Notes: generated by a model not told the origin, from the sequence alone. Numbered from the stretch's first letter, positions 7,793 to 16,272 are shown. The stretch is 64,000 bases of DNA from Streptomyces parvus (GCF_014648875.1 NZ_BMRY01000014.1:1-64000), one strand, 5' to 3'. Program-made: numbers and translations.

Positions 7793-10700
7793 CTAACGCT
7801 CCTGCTGGTGAGTGGGGCCGAGATGGAAACTGCCGGTCTGCGAGCCGTTGTTGTTGGCCTGCCGACCCTGCTGGATGCCCCGGCGGAGATTGGTCAGACG
7901 ACCGCGCACGTCATCGGGCGCGCGCGAAACCTGAGGTCCGGACTGGTGATTCTGCTGCTGTGCGGTCCCCGGAACCAAATTGGCGCGGGGAACACGGCGA
8001 GGCAGCCCGGAAGTGGTGACCCCGCCGGCGGCGGGCTTCTTGACCCGTTCGGCCTGGCGTACGAGTTCGTCGTTGGGCGAGGCCCGCCACGAACTGGTGA
8101 CCGGGGCCTCGTCCGCACCGCGCTGCGGCAGCGGCGGAACCGGCACACCGGTGGACTCCGGAGCGGCCGGCGCCTGCGGTTCGGCGGCCGGCTGCTGACC
8201 GCCCTGGCCCGGACCGTGGAACCAGTTCGTCTCCAGCGTGTCGTACAGCGGCGTACGGCCGTCCCCGGGCCCGGCCGGCGGCAGGGCCTCCGGCTGCTGC
8301 GGCTGCTGGGGGAGCGCCGGACGGTACGGCGCCTCGCCCGCCGGGGAGGCGGACGGACGCGGTGCGCCGAAGTCGTTGCCACGCGACGCGGGCAGCTGGT
8401 GACCCTGGCCCTGCTGGGGCTGGTGCGGGACACCGAAGTCCGGCCGGGCGAACTGCGCGGTGCTCGCCGGGTCCTGGCCCTGCGGAGCCTGCTGCGGGTA
8501 CGAGCGGTCCTGCGGAGCCTCCTGGCCCGGGAAGTCGGGCCGGGCGAACTCGGAGGTGGCGCCGGGACCCTGGCGGTCGTCCGAGGGCCGCTGGTTCGGC
8601 GGGGCGTTGAACGACGGGTCCTGGCCGGGGCCCGCCGGACGGGCGAACTGCCCGGTCGCGTCGTGCTCCTCGTGACCGCGCGGCGCGTCGGCGCCCCAGC
8701 TGGTGGTGGCGGGACGCTGCGGCTGCGGGTTGCCCCCGGGCAGCTCGGCACGCGGCCCACCGGGCGGCGGCAGCTGACGGCCGGGGCCGCCGGGCTGCTG
8801 GAAACCGCCCTGATCCTGGCGGCCCTGGGACTGCTGCGCCTGGCCGGGCTGGTCCTGGCGGCCGTTCTGGCCCTGCTGGTTCTGCCAGCCGGACGGGGCC
8901 TGCTGGTTCTGCGGTGCGAACTGGCCCGGGCGGCCGTTCTGCCCGGAGGGCGCCGGAGCGCCGTGCCCGAACAGGTTGGGCTGCGCGGCGTCACCGCGGC
9001 CGGGCGCATCGCCCTGCGGGCCTTCCTGGGCGCCGCGGGCGCCGAGCCGGGCGCTGTTGCCGAAGGCTCCGGAGAGGCCGCCGCCCTGGCGCTGCGGAGC
9101 CGGGCCCTGGCCCGGGAAGTCCTGGCCGGGGCCGCCGTTGTCCGGTCGGCCGCCGCCCTGCGGGCCCTGCGGCCGGCCCGCCGAGCCGTCCCGGGCCGGC
9201 AGCGCCGCCCGGGGACCCGCGCCGGCGCCGACCTGGCCGCGCTGAGCGCCGCCGAGGCTCTTGGCGCCCGCACCGCCCGGACCGCTGCCGAGACCGGCGC
9301 GCTGGGCGTTGCCCGCACCGTTGCCGTTGCCGTTGCCCGCGAGCAGACCGCCCTGGGCGCCGGACTGCTGACCGGGGCCCTGCTTGGACGGCGGCTGCTT
9401 GCCGCCGTGCGCGACGTCGACGGGCAGCATGACCAGCGCGGTCGTACCGCCGGAGTCGGAGGGGCGCAGCTGGATCCGGATGCCGTGACGCAGCGACAGC
9501 CGGCCGACCACGAACAGACCCATGCGGCGGGAGACGGAGACGTCCACCGTCGGCGGCTGCGCGAGCCGCTCGTTGATCGCCGCGAGGTCCTCGGGGGAGA
9601 GGCCGATGCCGGTGTCGTGGATCTCGACCAGGACGCGGCCGTCGGGCAGCGCGTGACCGGTGACCTTGACCTTCGTCTGCGGCGAGGAGAACGACGTGGC
9701 GTTCTCCAGCAGCTCGGCGAGCAGGTGCACGAGGTCGTTGACGACGCGGCCGGCGACCTCGGTGGCGGGCACCGCGGACAGCTCGATGCGCTCGTACTGC
9801 TCCACCTCGGACGCGGCGGCGCGGAGCACGTCGACCAGCGGGACGGGGCGGGTCCACCGGCGGCCCGGCTCCTCGCCCGCGAGGACGAGGAGGTTCTCAC
9901 CGTTCCGGCGCATACGGGTCGCGAGGTGGTCGAGCTTGAAGAGCGAGGACAGCTGGTCCGGGTCGGCCTCGCGCGACTCCAGCTCGGAGATGAGCGAGAG
10001 CTGGCGCTGGATGAGGCCCTGGGAGCGGCGCGAGAGGTTGGTGAACATCGCGTTGACGTTGCCCCGGAGGAGGGCCTGCTCGGCGGCGAGGCGGACGGCC
10101 TCGCGGTGCACGTCGTCGAAGGCCGCGGCCACCTGGCCGATCTCGTCCCGGGAGTGCACGCCGACCGACTCGACGGAGGTGTCGACGTCCTGCGGGTCGG
10201 TCTCGGAGAGCTGCTTGACGAGCTCGGGCAGCCGGTCCTGGGCGACGCGGGTGGCGGTGTCCTGGAGGCGGCGCAGGGACCGGATCATGGAGCGGGCCAC
10301 CACGAAGGCGCCGACGAGCGAGACGCCGAGCACGATGAAGATGACCGCACCGTTGACGATCGCGTCGCGCTGGGAGGCCTGGCGCAGCTCGCGGGCCTTG
10401 GCCTCCATGTCGCTGAGGAGGGTGGCCTCGATCGTCTCCATGGCCTTGATCTTGATGGTGCTCTGGTCGTACCAGTCCAGGTACGACCGGACCTGCTTGC
10501 CCTCGATCCCGTTCGTGGTGTCCAGGATCCGCTTGGCGTACATGTTCCCGGCGTTGATCTCCGGGTTGCCGTTGTCCAGGGGCGCCATGAGCTCTTCGGC
10601 GCTCTGCCCGGTCGTCGCGTAGATCTGCTTGAACGACCTGAGGGCGCGGGACTCCTTGGCGAGCGCGTTGGAGCCGAACTGCCGGTCGTTCTGGTTCAGG

Positions 10701-11548
10701 TGCGGTTCCTTGACCGAACCGCCGGGAAGCGCCGCGGCGATGATCGCGCGCTGGACGGAGGCGTACTCCTTGGCGGAGGAGAACGCCGCCAGGGCCCGGG
10801 TCCGCTTGATCATGTCCGGGTTGCTGGTCGCCTGCGCCATGTCCTGCGAGAGGCTCAGCAGCGAGGTGATCAGCTGGCTGTACTGGTCGATCGTGTTGAG
10901 ACTCGGCGAGCCCTCCTCGTACGCCGTCTTGCGGATCGTACGGATGGTGCCGAGCTGGGAGGCGATCGACGAGATGCTCGCGTGGATGCTCTCCAGCGAC
11001 TCGTCGCCCTCGGAGTCACCGATCGTGTCGGTCTCGTCGAGGAAGGCGTCCTTGGCGCGGTCGGTCTTGTCCCGGGGCCCGGTGACCTTGTAGTCGGTGG
11101 GCTTGGACTTGTTCGACAGCGGACCGGCCGACTGGTCGCGCTCCACCTGAAGAGCCTGGGCGAGCGAGGTCGCCTGCTTGGTCATCTTCGTCAGCAGCTG
11201 CATGTGCTCCAGCTGCTGCATGTCGGTCATCGACTCCTGGATCCGCAGACCGCCGAGGCTGGTCGCGGCGACCACCGGGAGGGCGAGGAGCGAAACCAGT
11301 CGCGTACTGATGCGCCAGTTACGGAGCGCTATTCGCGAGCCCGTGTCGACCGGGCCCCGCGGCTGTGCGGCCGTGTCCGGCTCCGCACCGCTCGTCGTGG
11401 AGCCCGGGCGCTGCGCACGGTCGCTGTTGTCGCCGGCAGCGGCCGGCCCGGGGTTCTGGGCGTGCTGGGGCGAGGAACCGCGGTCGGTCCCGCCGCGCGG
11501 CTCCTGTTCCGCCGGAGCGCTGCCATCCCTCTTGAAACGTCCCTGCAC
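7793..11548 (-). CDS. cvnA: Conservon 2 membrane sensor, histidine-kinase-like CvnA
   Basis: I start the gene at GTG 11548 (VQGRFKRDGSAPAEQ), where GAGGTTG lies upstream as in the other cvnA; the frame stays open to 11743, but that stretch does not look like protein. The 1251-residue product has membrane helices at about 85-105 and 396-420 enclosing a helical sensor domain, then a HAMP linker, KLDHLATRMRRN near 537, N-box LLAELLENATSFS, G1 motif DTGIGL near 643 and MGLFVVGRLSLRHG. The tail from about 700 to the end is very rich in Gly, Pro, Gln and Ala and finishes with a basic box shared with the first CvnA. The sensor domains of the two differ much more than the B and D partners. Confidence 0.88.
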   Translation of the reverse strand: MQGRFKRDGSAPAEQEPRGGTDRGSSPQHAQNPGPAAAGDNSDRAQRPGSTTSGAEPDTAAQPRGPVDTGSRIALRNWRISTRLVSLLALPVVAATSLGGLRIQESMTDMQQLEHMQLLTKMTKQATSLAQALQVERDQSAGPLSNKSKPTDYKVTGPRDKTDRAKDAFLDETDTIGDSEGDESLESIHASISSIASQLGTIRTIRKTAYEEGSPSLNTIDQYSQLITSLLSLSQDMAQATSNPDMIKRTRALAAFSSAKEYASVQRAIIAAALPGGSVKEPHLNQNDRQFGSNALAKESRALRSFKQIYATTGQSAEELMAPLDNGNPEINAGNMYAKRILDTTNGIEGKQVRSYLDWYDQSTIKIKAMETIEATLLSDMEAKARELRQASQRDAIVNGAVIFIVLGVSLVGAFVVARSMIRSLRRLQDTATRVAQDRLPELVKQLSETDPQDVDTSVESVGVHSRDEIGQVAAAFDDVHREAVRLAAEQALLRGNVNAMFTNLSRRSQGLIQRQLSLISELESREADPDQLSSLFKLDHLATRMRRNGENLLVLAGEEPGRRWTRPVPLVDVLRAAASEVEQYERIELSAVPATEVAGRVVNDLVHLLAELLENATSFSSPQTKVKVTGHALPDGRVLVEIHDTGIGLSPEDLAAINERLAQPPTVDVSVSRRMGLFVVGRLSLRHGIRIQLRPSDSGGTTALVMLPVDVAHGGKQPPSKQGPGQQSGAQGGLLAGNGNGNGAGNAQRAGLGSGPGGAGAKSLGGAQRGQVGAGAGPRAALPARDGSAGRPQGPQGGGRPDNGGPGQDFPGQGPAPQRQGGGLSGAFGNSARLGARGAQEGPQGDAPGRGDAAQPNLFGHGAPAPSGQNGRPGQFAPQNQQAPSGWQNQQGQNGRQDQPGQAQQSQGRQDQGGFQQPGGPGRQLPPPGGPRAELPGGNPQPQRPATTSWGADAPRGHEEHDATGQFARPAGPGQDPSFNAPPNQRPSDDRQGPGATSEFARPDFPGQEAPQDRSYPQQAPQGQDPASTAQFARPDFGVPHQPQQGQGHQLPASRGNDFGAPRPSASPAGEAPYRPALPQQPQQPEALPPAGPGDGRTPLYDTLETNWFHGPGQGGQQPAAEPQAPAAPESTGVPVPPLPQRGADEAPVTSSWRASPNDELVRQAERVKKPAAGGVTTSGLPRRVPRANLVPGTAQQQNHQSGPQVSRAPDDVRGRLTNLRRGIQQGRQANNNGSQTGSFHLGPTHQQER

Positions 11549-12129
11549 TAGCGTCGCAACCTCTGGACCAGGCGTCCCGCCCGCGTGTGCGGACAGAACG
11601 GTGTCGGCGTCGTGGGGCGCTGGACGCGCCCCATGGTGGTCGTGTGAGTGACCGGCGTACTCCCCCTCCCGCCGCCACTCGGCGCTGCGTTGCGCCCCTG
11701 CGCGCCGGCCTGAAACCCGCGGCGGTGCGTGGAATTCCAGCACAGTGCAGGATCTCCAACAAGGCCCATGTACCGGGCTGTGACCTGCGTGACACGTTGT
11801 GATGAACGAGTAACAAGCAGTGGAGAGTGATCGTGGGTAAAGCGGACTTTTACGGAGGACTTACCTAGGGGTGGGGGGTGTCCCAGTCGAGATGATCAGG
11901 GGCGGAATGGTGGATTCAGTGATGCAATGTCCGTTTCCCGGATCGCGATGCGCCGCCCGAAATGCGTCAATTGTCGATTAGTTCGTGAGCAAACTCACAT
12001 GATGATCGTCGCCTCATCCCGGCTCCGGCGGGGAATCGGATGTTTAGCCTGACGCTTTACAGGGATGGCGAATCCGACAAGCCGGCGCCGCAACGAGCGA
12101 CGCCCTCACCGACAGGGTCCTGACGGCAG
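11549..12129. other. Divergent intergenic region upstream of conservon 2
   Basis: This 581-bp stretch separates conservon 2 from the rightward 60-residue ORF. It is less GC-rich from about 11880 to 12060. A GTGAG-CAAA-CTCAC hairpin is at 11985-11998. It presumably holds the conservon 2 promoter; I see no convincing -10/-35 pair. Confidence 0.4.
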
Positions 12130-12312
12130 ATGAAGACGACGACGATGTTCCGCAACATTGCCAACCCCCGGCGCACCACGCTGGCGCACCTCAAGGACGC
12201 CGAAGCGCTGCAGACGCCGTTCCTGCCGGAGCACGCCGCCGACCTGCCGAACGTCACGGCCAACCCGCGCCGCACCATCCTCATGGAAGCCCCGGTCGCG
12301 GTCGCCCAGTAG
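12130..12312 (+). CDS. 60-residue peptide with two ANPRRT motifs, function unknown
   Basis: The frame MKTTTMFRNIANPRRTTL... runs 60 codons. Only about 3 of them end in A or T, which is the codon pattern of real Streptomyces genes, so I think it is expressed. The hexapeptide ANPRRT occurs twice (residues 11-16 and 44-49), followed by T-L and I-L, with a Pro/His/Leu segment between. There is no signal peptide, membrane helix or Cys. The upstream sequence has no strong ribosome site (ACAGGG about 15 bases before). It lies alone between conservon 2 and an inverted-repeat element. I do not recognise a family; a binding peptide with duplicated short motifs is one possibility. Confidence 0.55.
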   Translation: MKTTTMFRNIANPRRTTLAHLKDAEALQTPFLPEHAADLPNVTANPRRTILMEAPVAVAQ

Positions 12313-12353
12313 GTCCCCGGGGAATGCGCGAGGCTGTGCCCCCTCACGGCGCC

Positions 12354-12517
12354 AGCGCCTCGCCCGGCCCGGATCGCCCCGTCGCGCCGCCCAGCACGCA
12401 CGCTCGCGGCGTTGGCCAAACGCCCTGGTAGCTCCGCTACAAGGGCCTTCGGCCGCCTTGCGATCGCACGCACTGGACGACGCTCCTTTTGGGGCGATCC
12501 GCGCCGGGCGAGGCGCT
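12354..12517. repeat. MITE-like inverted-repeat element
   Basis: Arms of 27 bp at 12354-12380 and 12491-12517 are inverted repeats with one mismatch. The interior folds into further small hairpins, including TTGGCCAA (12413-12420), GTAGC-TCC-GCTAC around 12428-12440 and GGCC-TTC-GGCC around 12444-12454. It contains no ORF. From memory, closely similar sequences recur between genes in many Streptomyces chromosomes, which fits a non-autonomous mobile element or a dispersed structured repeat. Confidence 0.75.
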
Positions 12518-12570
12518 AGCCTGGAGCGTCAGTCTTCAGCCAGCCAGCAAGTGAGGGGCGACAGCATCCC

Positions 12571-13356
12571 GTGCGCATCGCCAGGTTCTCCATCGACGGC
12601 AATGTCGCCTTCGGCGCCGTCGAGGGGCAGGGCACCGTGGAATCCGGTGACCTCGTCCTCGACATCATCAAGGGCATTCCGTACGCCGACTTCGAGCTCT
12701 CGGGCACCAAGGTCCCGCTGAACAAGGTCCGGCTGCTGCCCCCCGTGCTCCCCAACAAGGTCGTGGCCATCGGCCGCAACTACGCGGAGCACGCCGCCGA
12801 ACTCGGCCACGAGGTCCCCGAAGCGCCGATCACCTTCTTCAAGCCCACCACCTCGGTGATCGGCTCCGGCGACGCGATCGAGTACCCCTCCTTCTCCGAA
12901 GAGCTGCACCACGAGGCCGAGCTGGCCGTGGTCATCGGCCGCATGTGCCGCGAGGTCCCCCGCGAGCGTGTCAAGGACGTCGTCCTCGGCTACACCTGCG
13001 CCAACGACGTCACCGCCCGCGATGTGCAGAAGCGCGAGAAGCAGTGGGCCCGTGCCAAGGGCTTCGACACCTCCTGCCCGCTGGGCCCCTGGGTGGAGAC
13101 CGACGTGGACCCCCACGACCTCACCATCCAGGCGACGGTCAACGGCGAGCAGCGGCAGCTCGGCCGCACCAGCGACATGGTCCGCTCCATCGAGGACCTG
13201 GTCGTCCACATCACGGAGGCCATGACCCTCCTCCCGGGCGACGTCATCCTCACGGGCACCCCCGCAGGGGTCGGACCCCTGCACGTCGGCGACGAGGTCG
13301 CCGTCACCATCGAAGGCATCGGCACTCTCACCAACAAGGTGATCAAGCGTGGCTAA
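12571..13356 (+). CDS. Fumarylacetoacetate hydrolase family protein
   Basis: A 261-residue single-domain FAH-family enzyme. Members hydrolyse or isomerise acylpyruvates and related diketo acids using a divalent metal. The metal-ligand region EELHHEAELAVVIGRM and the later YTCANDVTARDVQ segment are present, and LTGTPAGVGPL near the C-terminus is typical of the family. The start is GTG at 12571 (VRIARFSIDGNVAFG), with GAGGGG upstream. It overlaps gltX by 8 bp, so the two are co-transcribed. The exact substrate cannot be deduced; homologues are often labelled 2-hydroxyhepta-2,4-diene-1,7-dioate isomerase without proof. Confidence 0.85.
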   Translation: MRIARFSIDGNVAFGAVEGQGTVESGDLVLDIIKGIPYADFELSGTKVPLNKVRLLPPVLPNKVVAIGRNYAEHAAELGHEVPEAPITFFKPTTSVIGSGDAIEYPSFSEELHHEAELAVVIGRMCREVPRERVKDVVLGYTCANDVTARDVQKREKQWARAKGFDTSCPLGPWVETDVDPHDLTIQATVNGEQRQLGRTSDMVRSIEDLVVHITEAMTLLPGDVILTGTPAGVGPLHVGDEVAVTIEGIGTLTNKVIKRG

Positions 13357-14824
13357 CGCACCCGTACGCGTCCGTTTCTGTCCCTCCCCGACCGGCAACC
13401 CGCACGTGGGCCTGGTCCGGACGGCGCTCTTCAACTGGGCCTTCGCCCGGCACCACCAGGGCACCCTGGTCTTCCGGATCGAGGACACCGACGCGGCGCG
13501 CGACTCCGAGGAGTCCTACGAGCAGCTGCTCGACTCGATGCGCTGGCTCGGCCTGGACTGGGACGAGGGCCCCGAGATCGGCGGCCCGCACGCCCCCTAC
13601 CGCCAGTCGCAGCGGATGGACCTGTACAAGGACGTCGCCGAGAAGCTCCTCGCCGCCGGGTACGCCTACCCCTGCTACTGCACCACCGAGGAGCTGGACA
13701 CCCGCCGCGACGCAGCCCGCGCCGCAGGCAAGCCCTCCGGCTACGACGGCCACTGCCGCGACCTCACCGCCGAGCAGAAGGCGGCGTACGAGGCCGAGGG
13801 CCGCACCTCGATCGTCCGTTTCCGGATGCCCGACGAGGCCATCACCTTCACCGACCTGGTCCGCGGCGACATCACCGTCCAGCCGGAGAACGTCCCGGAC
13901 TACGGCATCGTCCGCGCCAACGGGGCCCCGCTCTACACCCTGGTCAACCCGGTCGACGACGCCCTGATGGAGATCACCCACGTCCTGCGCGGCGAGGACC
14001 TGCTCTCCTCCACCCCGCGCCAGATCGCCCTGTACCGGGCGCTCATCGAGCTGGGCATCGCCAAGGACACCCCCGCCTTCGGCCACCTGCCGTACGTCAT
14101 GGGCGAGGGCAACAAGAAGCTCTCCAAGCGCGACCCGCAGGCCTCCCTCAACCTCTACCGGGAGCGCGGCTTCCTCCCCGAGGGCCTGCTGAACTACCTC
14201 TCGCTGCTCGGCTGGTCGATCGCCGAGGACCGCGACATCTTCTCGGTGGACGAGCTGATCGCCGCGTTCGACATCGAGGACGTCAACGCCAACCCGGCCC
14301 GCTTCGACCTCAAGAAGGCCGAGCACATCAACGCCGAGCACATCCGCATGCTCGACGTGAAGACCTTCACCGAGGCCTGCGGCCCCTGGCTGAAGGCCCC
14401 CTTCGCGCCCTGGGCCCCCGAGGCCTTCGACGCGGAGAAGTGGACCCGGATCGCCCCGTACGCCCAGACCCGGGTCACGGTGCTCTCCGACATCACCGAC
14501 AACGTCGACTTCCTGTTCCTCGACGAGCCGGTGGAGGACGAGGCCTCCTGGACCAAGGCCATGAAGGGCGACCCGGTGGCCCTGCTCACCACCGCCCGCG
14601 CCAACCTGGAGGCGGCCGACTGGAGTGACCCCGAGTCGCTGAAGAACGCCGTCCTGACCGCCGGTGAGGCCCACGGCCTCAAGCTCGGCAAGGCCCAGGC
14701 CCCCGTCCGCGTCGCCGTCACCGGCCGTACCGTCGGCCTGCCGCTCTTCGAGTCCCTGGAGATCCTGGGCCGCGAGAAGAGCCTGGCCCGCGTGGACGCC
14801 GCGCTGGCGAAGCTGGCCGCGTAA
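13349..14824 (+). CDS. gltX: Glutamyl-tRNA synthetase
   Basis: A 491-residue class I aminoacyl-tRNA synthetase. The HIGH-type motif is in FCPSPTGNPHVGLVRTALFN and the KMSKS-type motif is KKLSKRDP. It activates glutamate with ATP and loads it on tRNA-Glu. Streptomyces are known to lack GlnRS in general and to make Gln-tRNA by amidating misacylated Glu-tRNA-Gln with GatCAB, so this enzyme is expected to be non-discriminating. The start is a GTG (VANAPVRVRFCPSP) inside the end of the preceding gene. A strong terminator follows, and the genes for its tRNA substrates lie about 0.9 kb downstream. Confidence 0.97.
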   Translation: MANAPVRVRFCPSPTGNPHVGLVRTALFNWAFARHHQGTLVFRIEDTDAARDSEESYEQLLDSMRWLGLDWDEGPEIGGPHAPYRQSQRMDLYKDVAEKLLAAGYAYPCYCTTEELDTRRDAARAAGKPSGYDGHCRDLTAEQKAAYEAEGRTSIVRFRMPDEAITFTDLVRGDITVQPENVPDYGIVRANGAPLYTLVNPVDDALMEITHVLRGEDLLSSTPRQIALYRALIELGIAKDTPAFGHLPYVMGEGNKKLSKRDPQASLNLYRERGFLPEGLLNYLSLLGWSIAEDRDIFSVDELIAAFDIEDVNANPARFDLKKAEHINAEHIRMLDVKTFTEACGPWLKAPFAPWAPEAFDAEKWTRIAPYAQTRVTVLSDITDNVDFLFLDEPVEDEASWTKAMKGDPVALLTTARANLEAADWSDPESLKNAVLTAGEAHGLKLGKAQAPVRVAVTGRTVGLPLFESLEILGREKSLARVDAALAKLAA

Positions 14825-14840
14825 GCGGACCGGACACCTC

Positions 14841-14885
14841 CGAGGAGGGCCGCAGCCGACCGGCTGCGGCCCTCCTCGTTTTTCC
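14841..14885 (+). terminator. Intrinsic terminator after gltX
   Basis: A perfect 18-bp stem (14841-14858 with 14861-14878) is followed by TTTTT, a textbook rho-independent terminator. Confidence 0.93.
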
Positions 14886-14921
14886 CTCCGCCACGGCCCG
14901 CCGACGGCTACCGTGAGATCC

Positions 14922-15641
14922 ATGCCGATCCGCGCCGTGCTCTGGGACATCGACGACACGATCTTCGACTACGCGGGCGCCGACCGCACCGGTATGCGGC
15001 TCCACCTGGAGGGCGTGGGACTGCCCGAGGCGTACGCATCGGTCGAGGAGGCACTCGACGACTGGAAGGCGATCACCGACCGGCACTGGGCGCGCGTCGC
15101 CGCCGGGGAGACGGACTTCCTCGGGCAGCGCCGGGACCGGGTGCGGGAGTTCCTCTCGCGGGCCCTTGACGACGCCGAGGCCGATGACTGGTTCGCCGGC
15201 CACGTCACCCACTACGAGGCCGCCTGGACGCTCTTCCCGGACGTACTGCCGGCCCTGGACCGCTTGGCGACCGACTACCGGCACGCGATCCTCTCCAACT
15301 CCAGCACCGGCCACCAGCACCGCAAACTCACCGCGCTCGGCGTCCGGGACCGCTTCGAGGCGATGGTCTGCGCCGTGGAGCTCGGTATCTCCAAGCCGGA
15401 GGCCGGCGCCTTCCACGCGGCCTGCGAGGCGCTCGCGCTGGAGCCGCACGAAGTGGCGTACGTGGGCGACGAACCGGACATCGACGCGAGCGGCGCCGTC
15501 GCCGCCGGACTCACCGGCATCTGGCTCGACCGCCGGGGCAGGGGCGGACGCTCCGATCTCGTGCGGATCACCGGGCTCGACCAGCTGCCGGGGCTGCTGG
15601 CAGGCGATACCCGTTTTGGAGCGCCGGACACCTTCGGGTAA
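14922..15641 (+). CDS. HAD-superfamily hydrolase (phosphatase-like)
   Basis: A 239-residue HAD hydrolase. Motif I is LWDIDDTIFDYAG near the N-terminus, with the nucleophilic Asp and the +2 Asp. Motif II is ILSNSS, the Lys of motif III is in GISKPEAGAF, and motif IV is YVGDEPDIDASG. The helical cap between motifs I and II is of the C1 (haloacid dehalogenase/PGP-like) type. The ATG at 14922 is chosen because the nucleophile motif then falls at residues 9-13, as expected. It probably dephosphorylates a small metabolite; the substrate cannot be named. It is monocistronic between the gltX terminator and the tRNA cluster. Confidence 0.9.
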   Translation: MPIRAVLWDIDDTIFDYAGADRTGMRLHLEGVGLPEAYASVEEALDDWKAITDRHWARVAAGETDFLGQRRDRVREFLSRALDDAEADDWFAGHVTHYEAAWTLFPDVLPALDRLATDYRHAILSNSSTGHQHRKLTALGVRDRFEAMVCAVELGISKPEAGAFHAACEALALEPHEVAYVGDEPDIDASGAVAAGLTGIWLDRRGRGGRSDLVRITGLDQLPGLLAGDTRFGAPDTFG

Positions 15642-15729
15642 TGTTCTTTCTGCGCCGCCCGAGCGGGCCGAAAGATCCGGCCGGGAAGCGCAAAAAGAAG
15701 TGAAGCCCCCACCAGGGGTTGCATTTCAG

Positions 15730-15801
15730 TGGGCTATGGTGTAATTGGCAACACTACGGTTTCTGGTACCGTCATTCTAGGTTCGAGTCCTGGTAGCCCA
15801 G
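15730..15801 (+). tRNA. tRNA-Gln (anticodon CTG)
   Basis: A 72-nt cloverleaf. Acceptor TGGGCTA pairs with TAGCCCA, discriminator G. Anticodon stem ACGGT/ACCGT has CTG in the loop, and GTTCGAGTCC forms the T arm. No CCA is encoded. First of five tRNA genes. Confidence 0.96.
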
Positions 15802-15838
15802 CGCAGTACAGCAAGACCAGTAGTATCCAGCAGGACAA

Positions 15839-15911
15839 GCCCCCGTTGTGTAGCGGCCTAGCACGCTGCCCTCTCACGGCAGTAGCGCCGGTTCGAATCC
15901 GGTCGGGGGTA
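15839..15911 (+). tRNA. tRNA-Glu (anticodon CTC), copy 1
   Basis: A 73-nt cloverleaf. Acceptor GCCCCCG pairs with CGGGGGT (G1-U72 wobble), discriminator A. Anticodon loop CTCTCAC within the CTGCC/GGCAG stem; T arm GGTTCGAATCC. No encoded CCA. Confidence 0.96.
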
Positions 15912-15973
15912 CAGATCCTTCCCGCGAGAACATCATGGGTCGCACCCATCGCTCTCGATGCAGGATCGCTAGG

Positions 15974-16046
15974 GCCCCCGTTGTGTAGCGGCCTAGCACG
16001 CTGCCCTCTCACGGCAGTAGCGCCGGTTCGAATCCGGTCGGGGGTA
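15974..16046 (+). tRNA. tRNA-Glu (anticodon CTC), copy 2
   Basis: Same 73-nt sequence as copy 1, with CTC anticodon. About 60 bp of unrelated spacer separates it from copy 1. Confidence 0.96.
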
Positions 16047-16058
16047 CTTGTCTCACCA

Positions 16059-16130
16059 TGGGCTATGGTGTAATTGGCAACACTACGGTTTCTGGTACCG
16101 TCATTCTAGGTTCGAGTCCTGGTAGCCCAG
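16059..16130 (+). tRNA. tRNA-Gln (anticodon CTG), copy 2
   Basis: Identical in sequence to the first tRNA-Gln gene (15730-15801). It starts only 12 bp after the preceding tRNA-Glu, so the two are surely processed from one transcript. Confidence 0.96.
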
Positions 16131-16150
16131 CGCAAGTCAGCAGTAACCAC

Positions 16151-16223
16151 GCCCCCGTTGTGTAGCGGCCTAGCACGCTGCCCTCTCACGGCAGTAGCGC
16201 CGGTTCGAATCCGGTCGGGGGTA
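16151..16223 (+). tRNA. tRNA-Glu (anticodon CTC), copy 3
   Basis: Third identical tRNA-Glu(CTC) gene, 20 bp after the second tRNA-Gln. It ends the cluster and is followed by a terminator hairpin. Confidence 0.96.
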
Positions 16224-16240
16224 CAACAGAGCAGTGCGGA

Positions 16241-16272
16241 AAGGCCCTTCACCTCGGTGAAGGGCCTTCTTC
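16241..16272 (+). terminator. Terminator of the tRNA cluster
   Basis: A 13-bp perfect stem (16241-16253 with 16256-16268) is followed by the pyrimidine-rich CTTCTTCG, 18 bp after the last tRNA. Confidence 0.85.

Noticed and set aside
7313..11551. Plus-strand open frame of about 1400 codons opposite conservon 2
   Set aside because: Same reason: the minus strand has clear kinase and roadblock domains, while this frame shows none.
11549..11743. N-terminal extension of the second CvnA to 11743
   Set aside because: The extra 65 residues lack CvnA similarity. The GTG at 11548 has the same GAGGTTG upstream signal as the other cvnA.
12130..12312. Ribosomally made, modified peptide (RiPP) precursor
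   Set aside because: No modification enzyme, transporter or Cys/Ser-rich core is nearby. The motif repeats are of another kind.
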